64,000 nt of DNA from Alcaligenaceae bacterium SAGV5 (GCA_009360345.1 SPDP01000001.1:1674001-1738000), one strand, 5' to 3'. Positions 40,625-49,782 are shown, counted from the first letter of the stretch. Notes: generated by a model not told the origin, from the letters alone. A program made the numbers and translations.

Positions 40625-41878
40625 ATGAATGCACTTTTTTCTCAGGCAGAACGCCAACTCTCGACATTACCCGTTCCCGTTCAACTCATACTGCCTGACG
40701 GCACCCGGCTGGGGGCCGACCAGCCCAGGGTCGGATTTACCCTCAAGACCCTGCGCTCCGTGTCCCACCTGGTCCGGGGCCGCATCGGTCCGCTAGGCGA
40801 GGACTACGTCGAGGGGCGGGTCGACATAAGCGGCAACATGCGCGATCTGATGGCGGCCGCCGCCGCCATAATGACGGAATCGCCGATCGACAACTCCCAC
40901 CCCGGCTGGCTTTCGGAAATGGGGCGCAAGGCGACGTCGGTCATGCGCCACACGATGGATCGCGACGCGCGGCAGATCCAGTTCCACTACGACTTGTCCG
41001 ATGATTTCTACGGCCTGTGGCAGGATCCGCGCCGGGTCTATTCGTGCGCCTATTATCGCGATTCCGGCATGACGCTGGCGCAGGCTCAGGAAGCCAAGCT
41101 GGATCATATCTGCCGCAAGCTGAAGCTGCAGGCGGGAGAACGGTTCCTCGACATCGGCGCGGGGTGGGGCGGCCTGCTGTTGTGGGCGGCGGAAAACTAC
41201 GGCGTCGACGCCACCGGCATTACCCTCTCGAAGAACCAGCATGCGCACGTCAATCGCCTGATCGAGGAAAAAGGCCTGCAGGACCGCGTGCGGATGATAT
41301 TGCTGGACTACCGGCAGCTGGAAGAAACCCGGCCCTACGACAAAATCGCGTCCGTCGGCATGTTCGAGCACGTGGGGCGCGCCCAGTTGACCGGCTATTT
41401 CGCGAAAATCCGCCGGCTGCTGCGACCGGGCGGCATGGCGATGAACCATGGCATCACGTCCGGCGGCACCTACAACGCCCAGCTCGGCAGCGGCATGGGC
41501 GACTTCATCGAGAAGTACATATTCCCCGGCGGGGAGCTGGTGCACGTCAGCAAGGTATTGGAAACGCTCAGCGACGGCGGCCTGGAAGCGGTCGACGTCG
41601 AGAATCTGCGGCCCCACTATGCACGGACGCTGTGGGCCTGGAGCGACGGACTGGAGGCCAGGCTGGACGACGCCCACCGGGTATTGCCGGGCGAGCAGGG
41701 CGCCAGGTCCATCCGGGCCTACCGGTTGTATCTGGCCGGCTGTGCCATGGCTTTCGAGCGCGGGTGGATCTCGCTGAACCAGGTGCTGTGCCAGCACCAG
41801 GGCGTATTCGACGCAAGCCAGCTCGACGGGCCGCCCAGCCAGGCCTATCCGTTCCGGAGGGACTACATCTATCGCTGA
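40625..41878 (+). CDS. cfa: Cyclopropane-fatty-acyl-phospholipid synthase
   Basis: SAM-dependent enzyme of 417 residues that methylenates unsaturated acyl chains in membrane phospholipids, usually on entry to stationary phase or under acid or solvent stress. The ATG at 40625 is preferred to a GTG at 40604. The CFA core is clear: QFHYDLSDDFYGLWQDPRRVYSCAYY, the SAM-binding motif FLDIGAGWGGLLLWAA, GITLSKNQHAHVNRLI, SVGMFEHVGRAQLTGYF and a GGTYNAQLGSGMGDFIEKYIFPGG region. The N-terminal 100 residues form the usual lipid-binding domain. A strong hairpin follows the stop. Confidence 0.9.
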   Translation: MNALFSQAERQLSTLPVPVQLILPDGTRLGADQPRVGFTLKTLRSVSHLVRGRIGPLGEDYVEGRVDISGNMRDLMAAAAAIMTESPIDNSHPGWLSEMGRKATSVMRHTMDRDARQIQFHYDLSDDFYGLWQDPRRVYSCAYYRDSGMTLAQAQEAKLDHICRKLKLQAGERFLDIGAGWGGLLLWAAENYGVDATGITLSKNQHAHVNRLIEEKGLQDRVRMILLDYRQLEETRPYDKIASVGMFEHVGRAQLTGYFAKIRRLLRPGGMAMNHGITSGGTYNAQLGSGMGDFIEKYIFPGGELVHVSKVLETLSDGGLEAVDVENLRPHYARTLWAWSDGLEARLDDAHRVLPGEQGARSIRAYRLYLAGCAMAFERGWISLNQVLCQHQGVFDASQLDGPPSQAYPFRRDYIYR

Positions 41879-41899
41879 GCCGGCCCGCGCGGCGAGCGA

Positions 41900-41923
41900 C
41901 GAGCCCCGCCTTGGCGGGGCTCG
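41900..41923. terminator. Bidirectional hairpin between cfa and the metallopeptidase gene
   Basis: CGAGCCCCGCC (41900-41910) pairs perfectly with GGCGGGGCTCG (41913-41923). The genes on both sides converge on it. The T-run is short (CGCGTTT). Confidence 0.7.
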
Positions 41924-41951
41924 CGCGTTTCAGTCCGGAGAGGCCGGGCGT

Positions 41952-42803
41952 TCACAACGACGCCGCGGCGAACGTATCGCAATTGCCGGGAGTGCCTGTC
42001 TCCAGGCCGCGCTTGAACCAGCGCACGCGCTGGGCCGAGGTGCCGTGCGTGAAGGCGTCGGGTACCACATAGCCCTGGGCTTCTTTCTGCAGGCGATCGT
42101 CGCCGATGGCCGAGGCGGCGTTCAGGGCCGCCTCCACGTCGCCGGGTTCCAGGATCTGTCGGGCGCGATTGGCGTGATGGGCCCAGATGCCCGCGTAGCA
42201 GTCGGCCTGGAGTTCCATGCGCACCGACAACTGGTTGGCCTCGACCTGATTGGAGCGGCGCTGCTGGCGGTTGACCTTGTCGGCCGTGCCCAGCAGGTTC
42301 TGGACATGATGGCCGATCTCGTGGGCGATCACGTAGGCGCGGGCGAAGTCGCCCGGGGCATTCAGGCGTTGCTGCATTTCCTGGAAGAAACTCATGTCGA
42401 GGTAGACGCGGGCATCGCCGGGGCAGTAGAACGGGCCCATCGCGGCCTGGCCGGTGCCGCACGCGGTGTTCGTGGCGCCCGAGTACAGGACCAGCTTCGG
42501 TTCCGTGTAGCGGCTGCCGGACGCGGTGAAGATCTGGCCCCAGGTGTCCTCGGTGTCGGCCAGTACTTTCGAGACGAACTGGGCCTGTTTGTCGTCGGCC
42601 GGCGGCGGGCCCGCGGTTTCCTGGGCCGACTGGCCGGGGCCGGACGCGAGGTCCAGCACCACCGAGGGGTCGACGCCGAAATACATGGCGACCAGCGCGA
42701 GCACCACCGCGCCCAGGCCCAGGGAACCCCGGCCTCCCAGGCGGGGGCCGCCGCCGCGCCGGTCTTCGATGTTGTTGCTCTCTCGGCCATTGTCCAGGCG
42801 CAT
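41952..42803 (-). CDS. Neutral zinc metallopeptidase (YpfJ/KPN_02809 family)
   Basis: Protein of 283 residues. The ATG at 42803 has GAGGAAG upstream and opens MRLDNGRESNNIEDRRGGG, the conserved N-terminus of this family; one membrane helix follows (LGLGAVVLALVAMYFGV). The peptidase domain has YCPGDARVYLDMSFF, the zinc motif HEIGHHVQN (about residue 163), then RMELQADCYAGIWAHH, with the third ligand likely in ELQAD. The C-terminus contains the conserved HGTSAQRVRWFKRGLETG. Physiological substrate unknown. The longer frame beginning at 42980 is not supported. Confidence 0.88.
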   Translation of the reverse strand: MRLDNGRESNNIEDRRGGGPRLGGRGSLGLGAVVLALVAMYFGVDPSVVLDLASGPGQSAQETAGPPPADDKQAQFVSKVLADTEDTWGQIFTASGSRYTEPKLVLYSGATNTACGTGQAAMGPFYCPGDARVYLDMSFFQEMQQRLNAPGDFARAYVIAHEIGHHVQNLLGTADKVNRQQRRSNQVEANQLSVRMELQADCYAGIWAHHANRARQILEPGDVEAALNAASAIGDDRLQKEAQGYVVPDAFTHGTSAQRVRWFKRGLETGTPGNCDTFAAASL

Positions 42804-43267
42804 GGGGCTTCCTCTGTCATTCGATGCGGTGCGAGGGCGCACGGCCAGACTATAAACCGATACGGTCTGGCGCGACTTCGGGGGCAAGGTGTTGTTTATG
42901 CCGCAACGGTAGTCGCGCAAAATCGCAAAAGGCGCAGCAATTGGCCGTGAAAGTGTGGGAGCATTTCTCCTCGGGAGCACATGCCATGCCGGGCGCGATG
43001 CAAGTCGGTAAAAGCCCTAGTCATGCCAGGGGTTAATGCCCACTTGACATATTTCGGCGCTCAACTGACGAAACAAAAAAATTCGTTCTTTTTATACAAA
43101 CATCCATGAATGTTTGTATAATCGCCTGCTTCAAGATGTCCGCAATGTCTTCCCGTCCGCACCCGGCGCGCGCCTGGCCGCCGGACGCGCAAGGCTTTCG
43201 TCATCCCGGGATTTCGACTACGTTTCGGCTTCATTCGTGCCGCGACGCCCATGCCTAGAGGAATGCT
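42804..43267. other. Regulatory gap between the metallopeptidase and the RND pump
   Basis: This 464-base gap holds the divergent promoters. Its main content is the 30-bp palindrome at 43092-43121 with an overlapping -10 element TATAAT (43117-43122). After it comes a leader of about 145 bases to the acrA-type start. A TTGACA at 43044-43049 has no matching -10 at normal spacing. I found no convincing small gene. Confidence 0.5.
43092..43122 (+). promoter_or_regulatory. Operator-promoter of the multidrug RND operon
   Basis: Perfect 12-base arms TTATACAAACAT (43092-43103) and ATGTTTGTATAA (43110-43121) flank the spacer CCATGA. The TATAAT at 43117-43122 overlaps the right arm, so bound repressor would block RNA polymerase. 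The arrangement is very like the TtgR operator of Pseudomonas putida, and the spacer and inner bases match the site at 38714-38745. Confidence 0.75.
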
Positions 43268-44476
43268 ATGCAACGCAAAAGACGCTCACCTTATCTGCTA
43301 GGCGCGATATCGCTGGCGACCCTGCTCGCGCTGTCTGCCTGCGGAAAAGGAAACGGTGGCGCGCAACAGGGTGCGGGGGCACCTCCTCCCATGGAGATCG
43401 GCACCATCACCATTGCACCTACCAAGGAAGTCATCGTCAACGAACTGCCCGGGCGGCTGGAAGCGACCCGTGTCGCCGAGGTCCGGGCACGCGTGGCGGG
43501 GATCGTGCTCCAGCGTGTCTTCCGCGAAGGCAGCGACGTCAAGGCGGGCCAACTGTTGTTCAAGATCGACCCGGCGCCGTTCCAGGCCGACTACAACAGC
43601 GCCAAGGCCAATCTCGAGCGCGACGAAGCCAATCTGTACCAGGCCCGGATGCTGGCCGAACGCTACGAGCCGCTGGTGAAGGCCAACGCCGTCAGCAAGC
43701 AGGAGTACGACAACGCCGTCGCTTCGTACAAGCAGGCGCAGGCCGCCGTGTCGGCGACCCGCGCCGCGCTGGACCGCGCCAAGCTCAGCCTGGACTACGC
43801 CACCGTCACGGCGCCGATTTCCGGCCGCATCGGCCGCGCGCTGGTCACCGAGGGCGCGCTGGTGGGCCAGGGCGAAGTCACGCCGCTGGCGGTCATCCAG
43901 CGGCTGGATCCGGTCTATGCCAACTTCACGCAATCCGTGGCGCAACTGAGCCAGCTGCGCGCGGCCTTCGACAGCGGCAAGATCAAGCAGGTCGCGCCGA
44001 ACGAAGCCCGCGTGTCGCTGGTGCTCGATGATGGTTCGCGCTATCCGCTCACCGGCAAGCTGCTGTTCTCGGACGTCACGGTCGACCAGAGCACCGGCCA
44101 GGTCACGCTGCGCGCCGAGTTCCCGAATCCGAACAACGTCCTGCTGCCCGGGATGTACGTGCGGGTGCGGGTCGAGCAGGGTATCGACGAGGCGGCGCTG
44201 ACCGTGCCGCAGCAGGCCGTGCAGCGCGGCGCCAACGGCGATGCCTCGGTCTATGTGGTCGGCGCCGAGAACAAGGTCGAGCCGCGTCCCGTCAAGACCG
44301 GTGCCGCGGTGGGCGATCGCTGGATCGTGACCCAGGGCCTCAAGCCCAACGACGTGGTCATCGTCGAAGGTTTCCAGAAGGTGCGTCCGGGCGCGCAGAT
44401 CAAGCCCATCCCATGGAAGCCTGCGACCGAGCCCGCGCCCGCGCAGCCGGCTGGCCAGCAGGGCAGCAAGTCGTGA
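43268..44476 (+). CDS. Multidrug efflux RND periplasmic adaptor (AcrA/MexA-like)
   Basis: Membrane fusion lipoprotein of 402 residues. The signal peptide ends in LALSACGKGNGG, lipobox LSAC. Then come VIVNELPGRLEATRVAEVRARV (barrel-sandwich start), GIVLQRVFREGSDVKAGQLLFKIDP (lipoyl half), a coiled-coil hairpin about residues 100-165, DYATVTAPISGRIGRALVTEGALV (second lipoyl half), and the beta-barrel with VYANFTQSVAQLSQL. These features define the AcrA/MexA/TtgA class. First gene of the acrA-acrB-oprM-type operon; 151 GC-rich bases separate it from the transporter gene. Confidence 0.92.
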   Translation: MQRKRRSPYLLGAISLATLLALSACGKGNGGAQQGAGAPPPMEIGTITIAPTKEVIVNELPGRLEATRVAEVRARVAGIVLQRVFREGSDVKAGQLLFKIDPAPFQADYNSAKANLERDEANLYQARMLAERYEPLVKANAVSKQEYDNAVASYKQAQAAVSATRAALDRAKLSLDYATVTAPISGRIGRALVTEGALVGQGEVTPLAVIQRLDPVYANFTQSVAQLSQLRAAFDSGKIKQVAPNEARVSLVLDDGSRYPLTGKLLFSDVTVDQSTGQVTLRAEFPNPNNVLLPGMYVRVRVEQGIDEAALTVPQQAVQRGANGDASVYVVGAENKVEPRPVKTGAAVGDRWIVTQGLKPNDVVIVEGFQKVRPGAQIKPIPWKPATEPAPAQPAGQQGSKS

Positions 44477-44627
44477 TCAGTACCGTGCCCGGCGCGCAAT
44501 CCGCCCCGGGCGCGCGGGCCGGCGAAGGCCGGTCCGGTCGAGACGCAGGCAGGGCGAACCCGGCTTCGTCAAGGTCGAGCCGGGTCCTGTCGGGCCGCCC
44601 GAAGCATCTCTAAGAGAGTCACCAGAC

Positions 44628-47600
44628 ATGTCGCAATTTTTCATTAGCAGGCCGATTTTTGCCTGGGTGGTCGCGCTGTTCATCATCCTGGCAGGTGTCC
44701 TGGCCATTCCCAACCTGCCGGTGTCGCAGTACCCGGCGGTGGCGCCGCCGGTCATCTCGGTGTCGGCCACGTATCCCGGCGCTTCCGCCGAAACGGTGGC
44801 CCAGTCGATCACCAGCCTGATCGAGGACGAGCTCAACGGCGCCCAGGGCATGATGTATTTCGAGTCGCAGAGCAACTTTGGCCGCGCCGAGATCGACATC
44901 ACTTTCGCGCCGGGCGTCGATCCGGACCTGGCCGCGGTGGACGTGCAGAACCGTATCAAGCGGGTCGAGTCCCGCCTGCCGCAATCCGTGTTGCAGCAAG
45001 GGCTGCGGGTGGAGAAGGCCAGCACCAACTTCCTGCTGGTGCTGACCCTGTCCTCCGAAAGCGGCGCCACCGATGCCGTGGGCCTGGGCGATTACCTGAC
45101 CCGCAACGTGCTGAGCGAGATCCGCCGTATCCCGGGCGTGGGCCGGGCGCAGTTGTTCGCCTCGCAGCGAGCCATGCGTATCTGGATCGATCCGGCCAAG
45201 CTGGTGGGCTTCAAGTTGTCCGCGGCGGACGTCAACAGCGCCATCGCCGGCCAGAACGTGCAGTTGCCGGCCGGTGCCATCGGCGACCAGCCCAACCTGC
45301 CGGACCAGCAGATCACCGCGACCATCTCGGTGCGGGGCCAACTGGCCACGCCCGAAGAGTTCGGCAACATCGTGCTGCGCGCGAATCCGGACGGCTCGTC
45401 CGTGCGCCTGCGCGATGTCGCGCGCATCGAGGTCGGCGCCGAGTCCTACGCGTTCTCGTCGCGCCTGAACGGCAAGCCGACCGCCGCCGTGGCGGTGCAA
45501 CTGGCGCCGGGCGCCAACGCGCTGTCGGCGGCCGAGGGCGTCAAGGCCAAGATGGCGGAACTGGCGGCCTATTTCCCCGCGGACTACAAGTACGACATCC
45601 CCTACGACACCTCGCCCTTCGTGAAGGCGTCGATCGAGAAAGTGCTCCATACCCTGGTCGAGGCCATGGTGCTGGTGTTCCTGGTGATGTTCCTGTTCCT
45701 GCAGAACTTCCGCTACACGCTGATTCCGTCCATCGTGGTGCCGATCTGCCTGATGGGCTCGTTCGCGTGCATGCTGATCGCCGGGTTCTCGATCAACGTC
45801 TTGACCATGTTCGGCATGGTGCTGGTGATCGGTATCCTGGTGGACGATGCCATCGTGGTGGTGGAGAACGTCGAACGGATCATGGTCGAGGAAGGGTTGC
45901 CTCCCAAGGAGGCCACCCGCAAGGCCATGGGCCAGATCAGCGGCGCCATCATCGGTATCACGCTGGTGCTGACGGCCGTGTTCCTGCCGCTCGCCTTCAT
46001 GAGCGGGTCGGTGGGCGTGATCTACCGGCAGTTCTCGCTGGCCATGGCCACGTCCATCCTGTTCTCGGGCTTTCTCGCGCTGTCCCTGACGCCGGCCCTG
46101 TGCGCCACGCTGCTCAAACCCATCCCCAAGGGCGCGCATGACCAGAAGAAGGGCTTCTTCGGCTGGTTCAACCGGAGCTTCAACCGCACCGCCGACGGCT
46201 ACCAGAACTGGGTCGGACGCCTCCTGGCCAAGACCGGGCGCTACATGATCATCTACGCGGCGATCCTGGCCGTGATGGCCTACACCTTCCTGCGCCTGCC
46301 GTCGTCGTTCCTGCCGGCGGAAGACCAGGGCTACGTGATCACCGACATCCAGACGCCCCCGGGCGCTTCAGTCAATCGCACCAGCGAGGCGGTCGATGCC
46401 ATGGAGGCGCACTATGCCGCGCGGCCCTCGGTGAAGTCCATCATCACCATCCTGGGCTTCAGCTTCTCGGGCATGGGCCAGAACGCGGCGCTGTCGTTCG
46501 CCACGCTGAAGGACTGGTCCGAGCGCGGCGCGGACGAATCGGCGCAGGCCGAGGCCGCGCGCGCCAACGGTAGCTTCTTCGGCCGCATCAAGGACGCCAT
46601 GGTGTTCTCGATCGTGCCGCCGGCCATTCCCGAACTGGGCAACGCGACGGGCTTCACGTTCCGCCTGCAGGACCGGGGCGGACTGGGCCACAACGCGCTG
46701 CGCGACGCCCGCGATCAGTTGCTGGGCGCCGTGGCCAAGAGTTCCGTGATCGCGTATGCCCGGGTCGAGGGCCTGGAAGACTCCCCTGAATTGCGCCTGC
46801 TGATCGATCGCGAGAAGGCCAATGCCCTGGGCGTGTCCTTCGATTCCATCCGTTCGGCATTGTCCACGTCGGTGGGGTCGGCCGCGGTGAACGACTTCAT
46901 CAACACCGGGCGGGTCCAGCGCGTGATCGTGCAGGCCGAGGCCCGGGACCGCATGTCGCCGGACGACCTGCTGCGCCTGTACGCCGCCAATTCGAGCGGG
47001 GGCGTGGTGCCGTTCTCGGCGTTCGCTTCGTCCGAGTGGGCCAAGGGCCCGGTGCAGGTGATCCGCTACAACGGTTATCCCGCCTACAAGATCTCGGGCG
47101 ATGCCAAGCCGGGTTTCAGTACCGGCGAGGCCATGAGCGAGATGGAGCGCCTGGTGCGCGAACTGCCCCCGGGCATCGGCTATGAGTGGACGGGCCAGTC
47201 GCTGCAGGAGCGTGTGTCGGGCGCGCAGGTGCCCATCCTGCTGACGCTGTCGCTGCTGGTGGTGTTCCTGGTGCTGGCCGCGCTGTATGAAAGCTGGTCC
47301 ATTCCGTTCTCGGTGATTCTCGTGGTGCCGCTGGGGATCCTGGGCGCGGTGCTGGCGGTGACGCTGGTGGGCATGCCCAACGATGTGTTCTTCAAGGTGG
47401 GCCTGGTGACCATCATCGGCCTGTCGGCCAAGAACGCGATCCTGATCGTGGAGTTCGCCAAAGACCTCTATGCCGAGGGCAAGGGCCTGGCCGAGGCCAC
47501 GATCGAGGCGGCGCGCCTGCGCTTCCGTCCCATCATCATGACGTCGCTGGCGTTCATCCTGGGCGTGCTGCCGCTGGCCATCGCCACCGGCGCCAGCTCG

Positions 47601-47810
47601 GGCGCGCAGCGCGCCATCGGTACCGGCGTGATGGGCGGCATGATCTCCGCCACGTTGCTGGCCGTGTTCCTGGTGCCTGTGTTCTTCGTGGTGGTGCTGA
47701 GGCTGTTCAAGACCAAGCCCGAATCCCTGCATATCATGGGACACCATGACGACGAGCCGAACCAGGGCGATGCCGGCGCGGCGGGAACGGTCAAGCATGA
47801 AGGAAACTGA
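44628..47810 (+). CDS. Multidrug efflux RND transporter (AcrB/MexB-like)
   Basis: Inner-membrane drug/proton antiporter of 1060 residues, of the HAE1 subfamily. The N-terminus MSQFFISRPIFAWVVALFI and IPNLPVSQYPAVAPPVISVSA are canonical. The proton-relay pair is Asp406-Asp407 in GILVDDAIVVVENVERI, and helix 10 carries the matching Lys in GLSAKNAILIVEFAKDLY. Periplasmic porter and funnel domains occupy about residues 40-330 and 560-870. The C-terminal tail is hydrophilic with a His/Asp patch (IMGHHDDEPNQGDAG). It is followed one base later by the outer membrane gene. Confidence 0.95.
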   Translation: MSQFFISRPIFAWVVALFIILAGVLAIPNLPVSQYPAVAPPVISVSATYPGASAETVAQSITSLIEDELNGAQGMMYFESQSNFGRAEIDITFAPGVDPDLAAVDVQNRIKRVESRLPQSVLQQGLRVEKASTNFLLVLTLSSESGATDAVGLGDYLTRNVLSEIRRIPGVGRAQLFASQRAMRIWIDPAKLVGFKLSAADVNSAIAGQNVQLPAGAIGDQPNLPDQQITATISVRGQLATPEEFGNIVLRANPDGSSVRLRDVARIEVGAESYAFSSRLNGKPTAAVAVQLAPGANALSAAEGVKAKMAELAAYFPADYKYDIPYDTSPFVKASIEKVLHTLVEAMVLVFLVMFLFLQNFRYTLIPSIVVPICLMGSFACMLIAGFSINVLTMFGMVLVIGILVDDAIVVVENVERIMVEEGLPPKEATRKAMGQISGAIIGITLVLTAVFLPLAFMSGSVGVIYRQFSLAMATSILFSGFLALSLTPALCATLLKPIPKGAHDQKKGFFGWFNRSFNRTADGYQNWVGRLLAKTGRYMIIYAAILAVMAYTFLRLPSSFLPAEDQGYVITDIQTPPGASVNRTSEAVDAMEAHYAARPSVKSIITILGFSFSGMGQNAALSFATLKDWSERGADESAQAEAARANGSFFGRIKDAMVFSIVPPAIPELGNATGFTFRLQDRGGLGHNALRDARDQLLGAVAKSSVIAYARVEGLEDSPELRLLIDREKANALGVSFDSIRSALSTSVGSAAVNDFINTGRVQRVIVQAEARDRMSPDDLLRLYAANSSGGVVPFSAFASSEWAKGPVQVIRYNGYPAYKISGDAKPGFSTGEAMSEMERLVRELPPGIGYEWTGQSLQERVSGAQVPILLTLSLLVVFLVLAALYESWSIPFSVILVVPLGILGAVLAVTLVGMPNDVFFKVGLVTIIGLSAKNAILIVEFAKDLYAEGKGLAEATIEAARLRFRPIIMTSLAFILGVLPLAIATGASSGAQRAIGTGVMGGMISATLLAVFLVPVFFVVVLRLFKTKPESLHIMGHHDDEPNQGDAGAAGTVKHEGN

Positions 47811-47811
47811 T

Positions 47812-49305
47812 ATGAATCGACCCGCACAATCGTTGCCTTCGGGGCAGCGCGGTGGAACCGGCGTGAGCATGAAACTCGTGGCGGTGGCCATCGCCGCCTT
47901 GCTGGGAGGATGCTCGCTGATCCCGACCTATGAGCGCCCGGCGGCGCCGGTGGAGGGGGATTTCTCCCGCCACGGCGCCGCGCCGGCCGGCTCGCAGCCG
48001 GCCACGGCCGACATAGGCTGGCGCCAGTTCTTCGGTGATGAACGCCTGCAACGGCTGATCGCGCTGTCGCTGGAGAACAACCGCGACCTGCGCGTCGCGG
48101 TCCTGAACATCGAGACGGCCCGTGCCCAGTATGGCGTGACGCGCGCCGACCGGTTCCCGGGCGTCAATGCCAACGCGAACGGCTCGCGTCAGCGCACGCC
48201 AGGTGACCTGTCGTACACCGGCAATGCCACCATCGCCAGCCAGTATCAGGTCAATCTGGGCGTGACCGCGTTCGAGCTGGACTTGTTCGGCCGTGTCCGC
48301 AGCCTGAGCCAGGCGGCGCTGGCGCAATACCTGGCGAGCGAGGAAACCCGGCGCAGCACGCAGATCAGTCTGGTGGCCCAACTGGCCAATGCCTACCTGA
48401 ACGAGCGTTCCAGCGATGAACTGCTGGCGCTGGCGCAGCGCACCTTGAAGACCCGCCAGGATTCATACGGCCTGATCAAGCTGCGCTACGATGCCGGCGC
48501 GGCGTCCGAACTGGAGCTCCAGCAGGCCGAGTCGCTGGTGCAAAGCGCCTTGTCCGAGCAAGCCATTGCCGAGCGCAACCGCGCCCAGGCCACCAACGCG
48601 ATCGTGCTGCTGGTCGGCCAGCCCCTGCCGGCCGACCTGCCCGCGCCACGGCCGTTGAGCGGGCAGGCCCTGTTGGCCGAGGTGCCGGTCGGCCTGTCGT
48701 CCGACCTGATCGAACGCCGGCCCGACATCCGCTCGGCCGAACAGCAACTGCGCAGCGCCAACGCCAACATCGGGGCCGCCCGCGCGGCATTTTTCCCGCG
48801 GATCTCTCTGACAGGCGCGTTCGGAACCGCGAGCAACCAGCTGTCCGGGTTGTTCGACAGCGGTTCGCTGGCCTGGAGCTTCGCGCCCCAGATCAGCCTG
48901 CCCATCTTCGATGCCGGCCGCAATCGGGCCAACCTCGATCTGGCCGAAGCCCGCAAGAACATCGCGGTGGCCCAGTACGAGAAAACGATCCAGACGGCGT
49001 TCCGGGAAGTGGCGGACGCGCTCGACGCCAAGGGGACCTTCGACCGCCAGATCCAGTCCCAGCAGATGCTGGTGGATGCCTCCCGCCGCAGCCTGGAGCT
49101 GTCCGACCTGCGGTATCGCAACGGGGTCGACAGCTACCTGCAACTGCTGGACGCGCAGCGGACGCTGTTCACCGCCGAGCAGAGCCTGTTGCAGGCGCGC
49201 ACCCAGCGCTTGAACAACCTGGTCGGCCTGTACAAGTCCCTGGGCGGTGGTTGGGAAGAGAATACGGTGGCCGCCAAGGCGGCGCCAGCCTCGACCGTGC
49301 AATGA
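47812..49305 (+). CDS. Multidrug efflux outer membrane lipoprotein (OprM/NodT family)
   Basis: Outer membrane channel of 497 residues. The ATG at 47812 follows the acrB-type stop by one base with AAGGAAAC upstream; an internal Met begins MKLVAVAIAALLGGC, a lipobox signal. SLIPTYERPAAPVEGDFS starts the mature part, with IGWRQFFGDERLQRLIALSLENNRDLRVA, and the two TolC-type repeats are visible, the second ending GVDSYLQLLDAQRTLFTAEQSLLQARTQ. SSDLIERRPDIRSAEQQLRSANANIGAARAAFFP is a NodT-family hallmark. Last gene of the operon, closed by a rho-independent terminator. Confidence 0.92.
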   Translation: MNRPAQSLPSGQRGGTGVSMKLVAVAIAALLGGCSLIPTYERPAAPVEGDFSRHGAAPAGSQPATADIGWRQFFGDERLQRLIALSLENNRDLRVAVLNIETARAQYGVTRADRFPGVNANANGSRQRTPGDLSYTGNATIASQYQVNLGVTAFELDLFGRVRSLSQAALAQYLASEETRRSTQISLVAQLANAYLNERSSDELLALAQRTLKTRQDSYGLIKLRYDAGAASELELQQAESLVQSALSEQAIAERNRAQATNAIVLLVGQPLPADLPAPRPLSGQALLAEVPVGLSSDLIERRPDIRSAEQQLRSANANIGAARAAFFPRISLTGAFGTASNQLSGLFDSGSLAWSFAPQISLPIFDAGRNRANLDLAEARKNIAVAQYEKTIQTAFREVADALDAKGTFDRQIQSQQMLVDASRRSLELSDLRYRNGVDSYLQLLDAQRTLFTAEQSLLQARTQRLNNLVGLYKSLGGGWEENTVAAKAAPASTVQ

Positions 49306-49308
49306 AAT

Positions 49309-49330
49309 AAGGGGCGCCTGGGCGCCCCTT
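49309..49330 (+). terminator. Terminator of the RND efflux operon
   Basis: AAGGGGCGCC (49309-49318) and GGCGCCCCTT (49321-49330) are perfectly complementary, four bases after the OprM-type stop, followed by GTGATTTATAA. Confidence 0.75.
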
Positions 49331-49364
49331 GTGATTTATAAGCCAGGTTTTGCCCCAATGAACA

Positions 49365-49395
49365 AAGGGCGTCTCCCGTTGGCGGGGACGCCCTT
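49365..49395 (-). terminator. Terminator of the small 63-residue gene
   Basis: AAGGGCGTC (49365-49373) pairs with GACGCCCTT (49387-49395); on the minus strand the stem is followed by TGTTCATTG. It lies downstream of the leftward gene that ends at 49420. Confidence 0.6.
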
Positions 49396-49419
49396 GTCGA
49401 GGCACCGCATGAGCGATGA

Positions 49420-49611
49420 TCAGCCGTTGATGTACTGGACGTCGTAGCGACGGGCGTTGGCCTTCAGCTCGGCGATCAGGTTCAGGACCTGGGCGGCCGC
49501 GGCGCGCAGGGTCTCGAACGGACGGGGCTGTTCGAATTCGTTGGCCAGCTCGCCACGGATCAGTTCGCGCTCGAGCGTGTCGGTCAACTTGCTGTCTTGA
49601 ACGTATTTCAT
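49420..49611 (-). CDS. Small conserved-looking protein of unknown function
   Basis: Frame of 63 residues beginning MKYVQDSKLTDTLERELIRG and ending DVQYING, mostly helical in character with heptad-like Leu/Ala spacing and mixed charge; no signal peptide, membrane helix or Cys. I do not recognise the family. It looks real because it has AAAGGA seven bases before the ATG, a good sigma-70 promoter (TTGCCT at 49691-49686 and TAATAT at 49668-49663, 17 bases apart) and its own terminator. It stands alone between the efflux operon and an rRNA methyltransferase gene. Confidence 0.65.
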   Translation of the reverse strand: MKYVQDSKLTDTLERELIRGELANEFEQPRPFETLRAAAAQVLNLIAELKANARRYDVQYING

Positions 49612-49662
49612 GGCATATCCTTTGCAGTGGTTGCTAGGTGCTATCCCCTAGGTGATAACCCT

Positions 49663-49691
49663 ATATTAGGGGAAACCCCAGGATAAGGCAA
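49663..49691 (-). promoter_or_regulatory. Sigma-70 promoter of the 63-residue gene
   Basis: On the minus strand TTGCCT (49691-49686) and TAATAT (49668-49663) are 17 bases apart. The spacer contains GGGGTTTCCCC and the region just after the -10 contains TAGGG/CCCTA symmetry, which might be an operator. Confidence 0.55.
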
Positions 49692-49782
49692 GCCCTTGTC
49701 GCATCGCAGCATGGATAGATGGGTATGTGTTGTTTGCCAGCCTCAATATTGATGCTTATAAATCACTTAATGGAATAAAAAA

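Noticed and set aside
44619..46139. Open frame of 506 codons antisense to the acrB-type gene
   Set aside because: His/Gln/Arg-rich shadow frame; the forward RND protein is full length with its Asp pair.
2957..49305. The two RND systems as a recent duplication
   Set aside because: One is HME-type (DFGIIVDGA motif, CzcA) and the other HAE1-type (GILVDDA motif, AcrB); adaptors and outer membrane proteins also belong to different subgroups.
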